DNA of 64,000 nucleotides from Posidonia oceanica (taxonomy: Eukaryota > Streptophyta > Magnoliopsida > Alismatales > Posidoniaceae). The notes under the pieces were generated by a model, which saw only the letters and a list, made by a program, of their open reading frames with translations, did not search any database and was not told the DNA's origin. The position numbers and the translations under genes were made by a program. Positions 9,561 through 20,137 of the stretch are shown here, one piece after another (the stretch's first letter is position 1; each line of letters starts with the position of its first letter). The DNA lies in the NCBI GenBank assembly GCA_037176725.1, contig JAZBRS010000011.1, positions 3,472,001 through 3,536,000 of the forward strand. The letters are read 5' to 3'.

Positions 9561-12210
9561 CGCGTCTGAGTCGTCCCCCCGACGTCGATGGCTTCAGCAG
9601 TCGTCGGCGGAGGTCGTCCGGTCGCTGCAGACGTCGTCGGCCGCTCGCGAGGGTTGGAGCTGCTTCAGAAGGTTCTTCCGGTGCTTCCCGATCGATCGGA
9701 TGGAAGCTTCGCAGCTGGGAGAGAGATCTGGCAATTTGTGGGTTCAGACATGTAGCCGGAGGCCGGAGAGGATGTTCGCTGCTCCTCGGACTGGATGGGC
9801 TGTTCTGGATGACTGCTAGAGGTTCGGGGAAGCTCTCTGGATGGTTGGATTGGTTTTCTGGAGGCAGTAGGTGGAGTTTGGGAGATGGTTGATCTTCTGG
9901 TCTGAAGGTAGCACAGGTGTTTGTAGTGTAGTTCTTGGCCGGTGGTGAGGGGTAGGGCTGGAGGTTAGGTGCTCTGGGAAGGTGGAGGTTAGGTGAGTAT
10001 CTGGGAGGAATTTGGGAGGAAGTAGCGGGCTGTGGTGAAGGGGATTCTGGAGGGATCAGTGTTGGGTTGCTGTTGGCTTTGGAGGTCGATTCCGGGAAGG
10101 ATTCAAGGTATTTTTGGGTTCTGGAAGAAGGGTGAGAGAGCTGGAGACTTGGTGTTTTCATAGTGTGCCAAAAAGATCCGTTGTGAAGAGGGAAAAACCG
10201 GTTTTGATCTCCTTTCTCTCCACTGAATTTTCAATGGTCTGAGGTCAAAGGTATGGGTTTCTGCCATTTTTGGCAGAGCATGGGAGGGGTTGCTGTGCTG
10301 GTCTTCGGCCACAGGGCATGGTGGTGATGGAGGAGAGTCCATGGGATGTCAGGTGGAGGTTTGAAAAAGAAGAAAGAGGTCTGTCGTTTTGCTGTGAGAG
10401 GAGGAGAAGAAGAGAAGAAGAAGAAGAAGAAGAAGAAGAGAAGGAGGGAAAGAGGAGGGGAAAACGTGGGCTGTGGGCTGCACAGTAGGAAAAAAAGAAA
10501 AGAAATTAAGAAAGAAGGAAAGAAGGAGGGGTAGAAAAGATAGGGAAGAAGGAAGAAAAAGAAAGAAAGAGGAGAAAGAAGAAGGATGAAAAGGAATAAA
10601 AATAAAATAAAATGAAATGAGAATAAAAAATAAAAAGACTTTAAGGTGATTGCCCAAGTTAGGATTTTTAGATTTGGTTTTTTTTAATGGTTGTTTTTAA
10701 TTAGGATTTTAGGATTAAGGAGTTTTAGTTTTGATTAGGAATTTGAGTTCTCTTTTAAATGGTTTTTGATTTTTGTTTAAATGTTTGTTAAGTTTTTAAA
10801 TTGTCTTTTAGTTATGTTTTTCTTGTTAAGTCTTTGGAATTTTTGATTAGGTTTTTTAAAGATTGTTTTTAAATTAATTAGGGTGAGTTTTAGCCTTTGA
10901 TTTTAATCTTTTTTAGGGTTTTGTTTAAGTCTTGTTTTAAATTTGATTTTGTTTGTTGAATTCTTTTAATATTTTTTAGTTAAGTTTTTCTTGTTTAATT
11001 AAGTGTTTTTAAACTTTTGATTGTTTGCTTTTAGATTTGTTAAGTGTTCTTTAATTAATTACTTGTCTTAATGCTCTTAATTGCTTTCTTCTTTTTTAGG
11101 GTTCGTTTTTTTTTAATTTTTAATGAGGTTTTTATTTTTGTTTTGTTTTGATTACATTTTGGTTTTTTACTTGATTTTACAGCATTTTCTTTTTGTTTGT
11201 TTTGCATTTTTTAGATTACATTCTCAATTTCCTTTTTTAATTGGATTTAGTTAGGTTCTTGTTTTTGACTGTTTGTTTAAGTTTTTAATTATTTATTTTT
11301 AGGATTTTGACTTGTTTCTCTTTTGTTTTAGAGTTTTAAATGTTTTTGAAGGTTTTTTAGGGGTTTAGTAAGAGAGGAGAAGAGGAAAATAGAAAGGAGA
11401 GGAAAAGGGAGAAATGGAGGGATAAATAGGAAAGAGAGGAGTTGAAGGAAAGTAATTTTTTGAAAATCAAAGAAAATGGTAAAAATAAGATAAAAATAGG
11501 AATAAGGTTGAGAACAGACGGAAGTACAAGAGGGGCCCACAGCCAGACAAAAAAGAGGTGAAAAGAAGGATGATAATCAGGAGAGAGAGAGGAGAGAGAA
11601 AAGAATAATCTAGGAGAGAGAAAAGGATAATTTGGGTAAATGGAGGTCTTAGAGGTTTCAAAAAGGAGTGAAATTTGGTGGGTGTGTAGTCTAGGGTCTC
11701 TAATGTGCGACCTAGGGTTTTGGTTTGGTTTTGAGAAAGTTTTGGAAGGGTTTTGAGGTGTAGAAAAAGGATAGTTTTGCCTAAGTTTCCTAGGATTTTT
11801 AGGAGTGGTTTTGGTTTGAAAGTTTCTAGGATTTTTGGTGGGCTTGTTAAGTCAGAGATGGTGAGTTTTCCTATGGTTTTTGGTTAGTTTTTGGGTTCGG
11901 GAAAGGGGTGTAATCCTAGGTTGAGTTTGGGCTTGTTTTGGAGGGAAAGAGAGAGGGAGAGGTGTGGATTTGGACTTGCATTTGGATGGTTTTTAGGGTA
12001 AGGTCTTGGATGGTTTCAGGGTAAGGTTTTGAGAGGGTTTTGGGGTGGTTTTCTGGGTTGGAAAATGGGTGTGGTTCTAGGTTTGGTTTTGAGGTTTGAG
12101 GAGGGGTTTTGATTTGAAAGGAAGGGTGGAGAGAAAGGCGTAATTTTGGTTTTTTTCCTAGCCGCCAGAGAGCCCTGCCAATTCGGCCTTGTCGAAATCG
12201 GGTGTCAACA

Positions 12211-14120
12211 CATTGTACTATAGTTTTAATTCCAGATTAAATGGTTTTCTCAATTGAAATTGGACTGGAAAGTAAAATAAATAAAACCTGCAGACTTAAT
12301 TTCAATATCAAACGAAACTAAAATGAAAGCATTTAAACTAAAGTGCTACAGTGCTACCGTGGATTTCATGCTGCCGACGAGCTGCCGGCGAGGCAGCGGC
12401 GGAGGGCGGCGCTCCAGGCGACAGTGGAGCGTGGGCGACAGTCGGCTGAGCTGCGGGAGGTGCGGCAAGGATCTGGAGGTCGTCCGAAGGCAGCACGGTG
12501 GTCCAGTACGAGCGGTGGGCAGTTACAGTGGTCGAACGGCGCCGGAGAAGAAGCCCGAGGACGACGGAGCACGAAATCCCATAGACGACCCAAAACTCAA
12601 AATAAATGGCCTAGGAAGCAAGAATCATAAGGAGTTCAAAAATGAAGTCCCTTACCTGCGGAGAGGGCCGGAGCGTGCTGCCGACCTCGGTTGGGTCAGG
12701 CAGTCTAGCGGAGGGTCGCGGCGATGCTGCGGGGAGCTGCGGCTGCTGGGGACGATCGGCGCGAGTTGCTGGAGGTCCGATGGAGGTGTGGAGCCAACCA
12801 GAAATGGATTTGGTGCTCAGAGACTGGATTTGCAGATTTGGGTCACTCGGGAAATTTGAATGCTTTTCCAGTGGTATGTGCCTCTCTTGAGCTATGGGAT
12901 CTCTCTCTGGGATCGTGGTGGCTCCAGGAATGTGGAGGGAAAGGTTTTGGAGGCTTCTGGGTTGTGTGGGAGAAAATGGGAAGCTCTGCTGTGTCTGAAG
13001 GAAAGTTGGGTTCTTGTGTGTAGCTGCTATGTTTGGGCAAGTGTGGGTGTGGATTGTGTTGCTGCACTGTGAATGAATCCACCCCGTGTGAAGGCTGCAG
13101 GAGGTGGGTTTTTGCTGGAGCCCCCCGTGTGGCTGTGCTATGTGTGGGTGTCGATTGAGCTTTGTCTGTTGTGAATTCTATGAGCTCCCCCCCTGTGTGT
13201 GAAGTTTGTGTGGAAGTGAAGGACATGCTGTCTTGGTCCTCGGCCACAGAGGTGGTAAGGTATGGGGGAGTGGTGGTATGGTGGTGTGGCTGGTCATGGG
13301 GTGATGGAGGTCGTGGGTGATGGCAGGGTTTGTTTGAAATGGAGGGAAAAATGGGGGGAAGGCAGCTGGTTACTGTGAGGGAGGAAGAAGAAAATGAGGA
13401 GAAAGGAGGAGGATACGAGCTGGGCTGAGAAGGGGAGAAAAAAAGGAAGAGAAAAAAGAGAGGGGTTGATGGGCTTGGGCCGAGAGGAAAAAAGGTGAGA
13501 AAAAAAGAAAGAAGAGGAGAGGGGAAAGAAAAGAAAGAGAAAAGGAAAAAAGAGAAAGGAAGGGGTTGGGCTTGGTGGGCTTGGGCTTGGTGGGAAAAAG
13601 GAGAAAAAAGAGAAGGAAAGAAATGGGTTGTGGGCTTGGGTTGCTAAGGAAGGAGAAGAAAGAAAGGAAAAAAAAGAGGAAATAGAGAAGAAAATAAAGG
13701 AAGAAAAGGGAGAAGAAGATGAGCTTGGGGTCTGGGCCGGTGCGTAGGCTTGGGTTTTGTGTGAGGACCCTAGGGACTTAAACAAGGTTTTTGCGAGGGG
13801 TTTGCTAGGGTTTCTTCTAGGTTTTGTAGGGTTTTAAACTTAGGGCTTCTACCTAGGTTTTGAATGTAGATTGGGCCTAGAGTTCTGATGTGGATTGGTC
13901 CTAGGGTTTTAGAGTTTAAAGCCTAGGGTTTTCTAGGGTTTAGATGTGGGGAATCCTAGAGTTTTCTAGGGTTTAACCTAGGACTTTCTATGGTTTAGAG
14001 AGTGGGACCTAGGGTTTTCTAGTTTTAGTTTTTAGTTTTTTGGTTTTTTTTTATGTGGGTTTTCTAGGTCATTCCACCAAAGACAGCCATTAAACAGGGG
14101 TCAAAAGTGGGGTGTCAACA
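12211..14120 (-). repeat. 3' LTR of element I, 5' portion (truncated by element II)
   Basis: It starts at 14120 with TGTTGACACC on the minus strand, directly after the polypurine tract. It contains the usual order: C/T-rich text with a purine-rich plus strand (13370-13730), a GC-rich segment (about 12800-12370) with a donor-like CGCAG/GTAAGG at 12655, then an AT-rich start to 12211. The remainder should lie left of the window beyond element II. Confidence 0.75.
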
Positions 14121-14136
14121 GATGCCCCTCCCTGAG
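14121..14136 (-). other. Polypurine tract of element I
   Basis: Minus strand CTCAGGGAGGGGCATC directly abuts the LTR start. The identical tract precedes the LTRs at 28312 and 54423. It would prime plus-strand DNA synthesis. Confidence 0.85.
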
Positions 14137-14408
14137 CGAGGTCAAGAGGACCGAGGCCGCTGCTCAAGGTTGACAAGACACCCCACCTGACCGGCGAGAG
14201 CCAGGAGCCGCTGTTGGCGTGAGCCACTTATTCGACGGATGCACCGAAAATCATGGCTCGTTGCCGCAATGCAAATGCAAATGTAGATGTAAATGCAGAT
14301 GCAATGAGATGCAATGATGCTAAAAAGGATGCAATAAGATGTAGTAATGCTAATGATTATGAGTCGCATGTAATACTGATGTCGCTATCTAGCATGCAAT
14401 GTTGGTGC
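14137..14408 (-). other. Conserved pre-polypurine-tract segment, element I
   Basis: Non-coding. The minus-strand text includes GCGGCAACGAGCCA, a stretch of ATGCAAATG-like low-complexity repeats, and GACCTCGCTCAGG next to the tract. It matches 28020-28296 and 54130-54407 of the plus-strand copies. It is far better conserved than the array beside it. Confidence 0.7.
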
Positions 14409-14696
14409 AATGGATTGTGAGTTGACGGACTCACCACCGGATAGTTAGGGTTATCGGCCTAAGGAGTTGACGGACTCGTCGCTGGATAGTTAGGGTTATC
14501 GGCCCAGGGAGTTGACGGACTCGCCACCGGATAGTTAGGGTTATTAGCCCAAAGAAAGGATGCCAGACAGGGTAACAGGTGTCATCCGGGCAGTTTGGGC
14601 TACCAGCCTAAAGAAGATACCGAGGGCAGCAAAAAAGATGCCCCTGGTATCAGGGATGATGCCAGGGGATAGCCGAAGTGCCCTTGGATCAAACCA
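14409..14696 (-). repeat. GAGT/ACTC stem-loop units and the CCCCTGG hairpin, element I
   Basis: Three units carry GTGAGT-TGACGG-ACTCAC (from about 14416), GAGT-TGACGG-ACTC (about 14467 and 14512), each followed by GATAGTTAGGGTTATC. At 14641-14668 there is the long hairpin with CCCCTGGTATC and GATGCCAGGGG arms that also occurs at 327, 26464 and 52458. Confidence 0.75.
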
Positions 14697-16560
14697 GGAA
14701 GAACTAGGAATGATAAGTACCAGACTTATCAAACCGGAAAGAAAGCCAGGATTGATAAGTACACGACTTATCAAAATGGAAAGGAAAGCCAGGATTGATA
14801 AGTACACAACTTACCAAAACGGAAAGAAAAGCCAGGATTGATAAGTACATGACTTATCAAAACCGACAGAACTAGGATGGATAAGGAACAAGCCTTATCA
14901 AAGCAGACAGGACCAGGATTGATAAGTACACGACTTATCAAAACGAACAGGAAAACCAGCAATGGTAAAGAACAAGCCTTATCAAAGTGGAAAGAGATCA
15001 GGAGCGATAAGTACAAGCCTTATCAAACCAGACCGCCAGGGATGACAAGGATAAGCCTTATCAACCGGAAAGAACCAGAAGTGATAAGGAACAAGCCTTA
15101 TCAAGACGAAAACAGGCCAGGAGCGAGAAGTACACGACTTATCAAAATGGATAAGGGGCGAGGAGCGAGAAGTACACGACTTATCAAAATGGAGAGAACC
15201 AGGATTGATAAGGAACAAGCCTTATCAAAGCGGACAGGACCAGGATTGATAAGTACACGACTTATCAAAACAGACAGGAAAACCAGCAATGGTAAGGAAC
15301 AAGCCTTATCAAAGCAGAAAGAGGTCAGGAGCAGTGAGTACAAGCCTTATCGAACCGGACCACCAGGGATGATAAGGGCAAGCCTTATCAACCGGAAAGA
15401 ACCATAAGTGATAAGGAACAAACCTTATCAATACGGAAAGAGGCCAGGAGTGATAAGTGCAAGCCTTATCAAACCGGACCGCCAAGGATGATAAGGACAA
15501 GCCTTATCAATCGGAAAGAACCAAAAGTGATAAGGAACAAGCCTTATCAAGACGGAAAGAGGCTAGGAGCAATAAGTACAAACCTTATCGAACCGGACTG
15601 CCAGGGATGATAAGGACAAGCCTTATCAACCGGAAAGAACCAGAAGTGATAAGGAACAAGCCTTACCAAGACGGAAAGAAGCGAGGAGCGATAAGTACAA
15701 GCCTTTTCGAACCAGACCGCCAGAGATGATAAGGACAAGCCTTATCAACCGGAAAGAACCAGAAGTGATAAGGAACAAACCTTATCAAGACGGAAAGAGG
15801 TCAGGAGCGATAAGTGCAAGCCTTATCAAACCGGACCGCCAGGGATGATAAGGACAAGCCTTATCAATCAGAAAGAACCAGAAGTGATAAGGGACAAGCC
15901 TTATCAAGACGGAAAGAGACAATGAGCGATAAGTACAAGCCTTATCGAACCGGACCGTCAGGGATGATAAGGACAAGCCTTATCAACCGGAAAGAACCAG
16001 AAGTGATAAGGAACAAGCCTTATCAAGACAGAAAGAGGTCAGGAGCGATAAGTACAAGCCTTATCGAACCGGACTGCTAGAGAAGATAAGGACAAGCCTT
16101 ATCAAACCGGAAAGAACCAGAAATGATAAGGAACAAGCCTTACCAAGACGGAAAGAGGCCAGGAGCGATAAGTACAAGCCTTATCAAACCGGACCACCAG
16201 AGATGATAAGGACAAGCCTTATCAAAACAGAAAGAAGCCAGAAATGATAAGGAACAAGCCTTATCGAACCGGACCGCCAGAGATGATAAGTACAAGTCTT
16301 ATCAACCGGAAAGAACCAGAAATGATAAGGAACAAGCCTTACCAAGACGGAAAGAGGCCAGGAGTGATAAGTACAAGCCTTATCGAACCGAACTGCCAGA
16401 GATGATGAGGACAAGCCTTATCAAAATGGAAAGAAGCTAGAAATGATAAGGAACAAGCCTTACCAAGACGGAAAGAGGTTAGGAGCGATAAATACAAGCC
16501 TTATCGAACAGGACCGCCAGAGATGATAAGTACAAGCCTTATCAACCAGAAAGAGAAGTT
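14697..16560 (-). repeat. GATAAG/CTTATC stem-loop array with a 119-bp higher-order period
   Basis: About 45 short stem-loops lie head to tail. From about 15007 three types alternate: GATAAGTACAAGCCTTATC, GATAAGGACAAGCCTTATC and GATAAGGAACAAGCCTTATC. Their separate linkers make units of about 38, 39 and 42 bp, a 119-bp period repeated roughly a dozen times. The stems (GATAAG/CTTATC or GATAAGG/CCTTATC) are kept in most units while linkers vary more. The array lies between the DUF7745-like gene and the polypurine tract. Confidence 0.85.
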
Positions 16561-17217
16561 GATAGGTGATAGGTTTCGAACCCACCGACCGCGAAAGGGT
16601 AACTGATAAGTTTCGGACTTATCGACCGTAAAGGATATAGTGGCTCCAAAATTCGAAGGCAAAGTGAAGAGACAGAGGAGCCCGCGATAGTTAGGCATGT
16701 CAACCCAGATGCAGCTAGAGATGTGATACCATGAGGCAGCAAAAAACAGCCGAAGCGCCCTTGGCATCGAAAAGCGATAAACAAAGCTGACGCACTTGTC
16801 AAATGAGTAGTTAGGGCTACCAGCCCGGGGAGGATCCGGCTGGGAGCGCTTGGTGGCTTTGCTCGTCTTGACGGTGTTGGTCTGCAAGGATTCTGGTGTC
16901 TGAATGGGATGCAGGGTCTTCTTGTAGTTACCCTTGGCACTGAGAATGTTGGTAGTTGCTTCTGAGCTTGCAAGCTGTCAGGATCTGATAGCGACCTCCT
17001 CATGGCTCTGAGGGGTTAGACCTGCGAAGCTAAAGCAGTATGCTGAAGGTGTGATTGCGAATGACCACACATGCATTATGTTATGGAAAGCAAACCAAAC
17101 ACATAAGCAAATGGCACAAAACATCCTTGCATTAACAAAGTCTTGGTTACACGCCTGTAGCAGGCCGATCAAGGTACAGCAAGACTCAAAAAATGGGTAT
17201 GCAGATGTACAAATGCC
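16561..17217 (-). other. 3' non-coding region of element I between DUF7745-like gene and array
   Basis: No gene. It holds two further stem-loops: GATAAGT-TTCGG-ACTTATC at 16605-16623, and GGTT-TCG-AACC at about 16572-16582. The part near 17050-17190 matches the 3' flank of the DUF7745-like gene in element III (about 52100-52200), so it is transcribed 3' UTR of the family. Confidence 0.6.
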
Positions 17218-18495
17218 CTAACTGGTCCGGGCTTTCTTCGACCTCCTTGTGTCAGGAAACAGAGGTGCACCAAGTGGGATTTCGTTGATGGGCCAGAGCC
17301 CCTGTAGCTCAGTTATATAATCAGAGGAGCATCCCAGACCCTTGATAGCCGCAATGTCTGTGGACTGCACTCCATGATGCATCAGGTCTGCTAGCTCTGT
17401 TGTTGCCATAGTGGAGTTGAGTGGGTAAGGCTGGAGAAGCTTAGGCACTACGCTGTCGACAAAGGCACCCTGCTGAAATCTGAACTATCGCATAACCCGG
17501 ATAGGATGGTATTCAACTCCTCCGATGAATCCTGGTAGCATGACTAGTCGCATGTCGCGAGCACTGAAGAACACAGTAAACAGCTCTACTGCAGCTGGGA
17601 TGATACACCAGGTTACTGTATCATCTGTTAGTTACGACAGCTTCTCGTACTCTTCGCGGACGCTCTTGATGGCTTTGGCATGGCCGGTGCTGCAGTAGGT
17701 CTTAAAGGCGACTCTCTGTGGGCGCAGGATTTCCATCCCCAGGTGTCCGGCCAGCCAAACATGTACTAAGGCTCCGCAGCCATGAAAGTGGTAGCAGCGG
17801 TGTGAGATGCAGTCCAGTCCATGATATGTCTGTGCTAGGACCACCAGCGCTAGGTCTATCTGCCAGGTTGCCACAGCAAGGGCAATCTCTGCTATTTCAA
17901 TAGTGACCGTCAACCGGCCATGGCTGAATATCAGCTCGCCCAAGAAGCGGATAATAAAACCCCGAAGCCATAGTTCATCCTCGAGCGTAGCACGCTTTTT
18001 GGCGACTTCATCAAAGTACTGTAGGCGGCATAAGGGCGCAGCATCAGTGGGACAGAGCAACCTATGTTTGCACTCCACGGTGGAGAGTCTGGTTAGCTGG
18101 CTCAGTGTCGCATTGTATCCATCTCACCTCATGAATATGGCAGGTCCCATAAGTTTGGAGAAGCCACAGATTCAACGTACCTCCTCCAGCGTGAGTGTTA
18201 ACTCTGTCCTGCCGAAGCGGAAGACGTGGTACGCCAGCTTCCAGAATCTTGCAGCAACGCAAAGAAGGTGTCAGCTGACTTCTACATCGACAGCCTTCAA
18301 GAGCCTAGGCGGGATGCCCCACAAGCTTAGCCTCTCGCGATCATCGGTGGTGAGTTGGCCAATCCAATCCCGGAGGACCCCGAAGCAGCGCTGCGGGGTA
18401 ACTAGAGTAGGGAAGCCCATTCCGCTTGCAAGGAGGGAGGAAACAGGGGTGCTTGAGGGAAGCACTGGGCAAAAACTCCAGGTACCTGTAATCAA
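17218..18495 (-). pseudogene. DUF7745-like (plant mobile domain-related) extra 3' gene of element I, broken
   Basis: This is a homologue of the gene at 50888-52090, in one frame overall with several stops. Conserved blocks in order: WIGQLTTDDRERLSLWGIP, ARFWKLAYHVFRFGRTEL, a capped helix RFLGELIFSHGRLTVTIEIA, and HISHRC-type Cys/His text read here as CISHRCYHFHGC. A C-terminal half then ends in SKKARTS. The pattern of an RFW..P...F.FG...L.PT.EE segment then a long helical domain fits DUF7745, a plant family often found with retrotransposons, as far as I recall. Stops include TGA at 18172-18174 and 18123-18125 (CGN codons in the sister copy) and a TAG at about 17488-17490 where the sister has CAG. 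The function is unknown. Similarity at protein level is much clearer than in the flanks, so it was once under selection. Confidence 0.75.
18480..18495 (-). other. Candidate 3' splice site before the DUF7745-like gene, element I
   Basis: Minus strand TTGATTACAG then GTACCTGGA, AG at 18486-18487. Element III has CTTGATAACAG then GTACCTAGA at the same place (AG at 50835-50836). The phrase is kept while the surrounding spacer has diverged. It could allow a spliced mRNA for this 3' gene. Confidence 0.4.
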
Positions 18496-18642
18496 AGCTG
18501 TTTATCAATCTAGATCATACACAGGCTTACAATACTGGCTGCCAGAGAAAGAGACGCGCATATCAAAGCAGATAAAGCAGTTCAAACGCTACAGCTAACA
18601 ATCAGACCATAGAATTCAAGCACATTCAGCTATGTAAAAGGG

Positions 18643-18828
18643 CCTTCGCCTACACAAGGCGAAGTCGCACAAAAGGCACTCTTGCCCTCGTCCGTGTGGA
18701 GCGAGGAAACAAGGGAAGGGGGCTTCGTCCGTCCAGAGCGAAGTCACAAAAGGAAGGTACGCTTGTCTTCATTCTGCACGGAGCAGGGGAGCAAATGGAA
18801 AGAGACTTCGTCCACCTGGAGCGAAGTC
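18643..18828 (-). repeat. Four CTTCG/CGAAG-type hairpins upstream of the DUF7745-like gene
   Basis: Stem-loops at 18643-18666 (CTTCGCC with GGCGAAG), 18686-18705 (CTCG with CGAG), 18721-18744 (CTTCG with CGAAG) and 18804-18828 (GACTTCG with CGAAGTC). Loops are near TCCNNCTGGAG. Stems differ between units but still pair. I see no such array at the matching place in element III. Confidence 0.6.
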
Positions 18829-20137
18829 GCACAGAGATTAGGGGTGGTGCCTGACTGTGCAGGCCCGACGGCCTGTGAGGAGCCTCGAGGTGCCATGGTT
18901 GTCCTGCTACCTCTGAAGTGATGGTCCTGTCTCTGGTTAGTGATACACTCCCTGAGCTGCTGCACTGACAATAATCGATTGCTCTGAGGCTTGGAGGCGG
19001 TCAACCTGCCTTGGCAGAAGTACTGTCCCAGCGCCGAGCTGAGCCTTGCAGAGTGGGAGGTAAAGGGCAAAAGGAATGATTTGATAGTGGATAGATGCAT
19101 GCATGATCTATACTAAACCTATTGCCCTCAGCATATGGAGTGCTTGATGCCTGCTGCAAAGGAAAGGAGCGGTCTCTGATTCACCAGACTCTACTCGGAT
19201 TCCTAACTATTGGTGGCACACCGGAATGGGTATTGGTAGTGCTTGGGTGGTGGTGTAGTGAGGACAGGCTCCATGCCAAACTCTCAAGGGCCTACACCTA
19301 CTCTTTTTGTTTTTTCTTGTTTCTTTTGCTCCCACATAGGTGTGTAGATTTCCTCTATCCCCGACTTAGAGGTAATGGGCACTTGGTTTGGAGCTGAGGA
19401 GCTGCTTGCTATAGAAGGGTGGCTAGGTCCTATGGGATTTGTGTATTTCCTAGGCGCAAACTTTAGTTCTTCCCTATGGTAGGCAAAAGGGGGTGGGATC
19501 ATGCTGCTTGCCTTTATTTCTAGGGCTGACTTTTGTCTTTGCCCTTTTTTGTTTTGTTTTTTTTTCTTCTTTCTTTTTTTTCTCTTTTTCCTTTTTTGGC
19601 TCGTAGGCTTCCGCTGTCCCTAACTTAGAGGTAATGGGCACCTGGTTTTGAGGTGAGGGGCTAGGCCTTACAAGGCTTGCAGACTCCCAGGTGCGAGGTT
19701 TGGATCCTTTCCAAAGCAATTCGGAGGGACAGGGTTATGCCACACACCCCTATCTCTAGGGCCGACTTCTGTCCTCGCCTTCTAGTCCCTTTTCTATTGT
19801 GCCCAGGCTAAGACATGCATGTTTTGCTCACACTCTCTCACACCCTAGGATTTTGTCTCCCTCTGAAGGTGTAAGTCCTAGAGGGGTTTGGACATTTCGC
19901 CCGTCCTCACTGGTCAGGACATCTAAGTAGTATCTAGTAAGGTAGAGGATACTCTTTCCAGAGCAGGCAAGCATCTCTGATTTCATCACCGGGCTATGAT
20001 AGTAATGCATATGGTATATTTACATCTCTCTTTTCTGTTTTTTTTTTCTTTTTAATAAAATAAACATGATTAAAATGCATGTGAATGTAAATGCATGGAA
20101 TGCAAGGAAGGGGGCTCTACAAGGTGGCGGCGGCAGG
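18829..20137 (-). other. Spacer between integrase and DUF7745-like gene, element I
   Basis: No gene found. Between about 19290 and 19760 a segment of roughly 250 bp is present twice, with the phrase CTTAGAGGTAATGGGCAC shared. Each copy includes a T-rich run (for example 19540-19590). The matching spacer of element III (49388-50834) holds A-rich runs in the same relative place. It probably includes the 3' UTR of pol. Confidence 0.55.

Larger units (their letters stand above)
1..12210 (-). mobile_element. Element II: Tat/Ogre-type LTR retrotransposon, gag but no visible pol (left end outside window)
   Basis: Read on the minus strand, this element runs from the LTR start at 12210 (TGTTGACACC) through a 5.95-kb 5' LTR, a tRNA-Arg-like primer-binding site at 6240-6257, a long leader, and a gag gene ending near 2681. 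Tandem stem-loop repeats then run to the window edge. The right boundary is sharp: at 12211 the sequence becomes the interior of another LTR (element I), so element II inserted into that LTR. In element III the protease follows gag almost directly. Here no protease, RT or integrase reading frame appears in the 2.6 kb after gag, so it may be a gag-only derivative. The 3' LTR and target duplication lie outside the window. Confidence 0.8.
6259..12210 (-). repeat. 5' LTR of element II (5952 bp)
   Basis: The minus-strand ends are TGTTGACACC (12210) and CTGCA (6259). Order in the transcribed direction: a T/A-rich part with a polypyrimidine tract (complement of 10380-10625, including a pure AAG/CTT run), a GC-rich CpG-dense part (about 9680-9110) with a donor-like site, and AT-rich text with repeated TTGCATTTT phrases (9100-8100). 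Then come a strong donor (7827), a 30-bp minisatellite (7375-6955) and a conserved terminal block. The same order appears in the LTRs of element III and in the solo LTR. Confidence 0.85.

Noticed and set aside
10270..10657. Glu/Lys-rich or Phe/Ser-rich frames in purine tracts (also 13294-13785, 29573-30220, 55709-56251)
   Set aside because: Low-complexity purine/pyrimidine tracts in LTRs, not conserved as protein.
14560..16080. Frames of up to 176 codons across the GATAAG array on both strands
   Set aside because: A by-product of tandem repeats. Reading phase and peptide are not kept between units.
14697..16560. CRISPR-like pattern of palindromic repeats with spacers
   Set aside because: The spacers are themselves repeated with a 119-bp period, the repeats vary, there are no cas genes, and the context is a plant retrotransposon.
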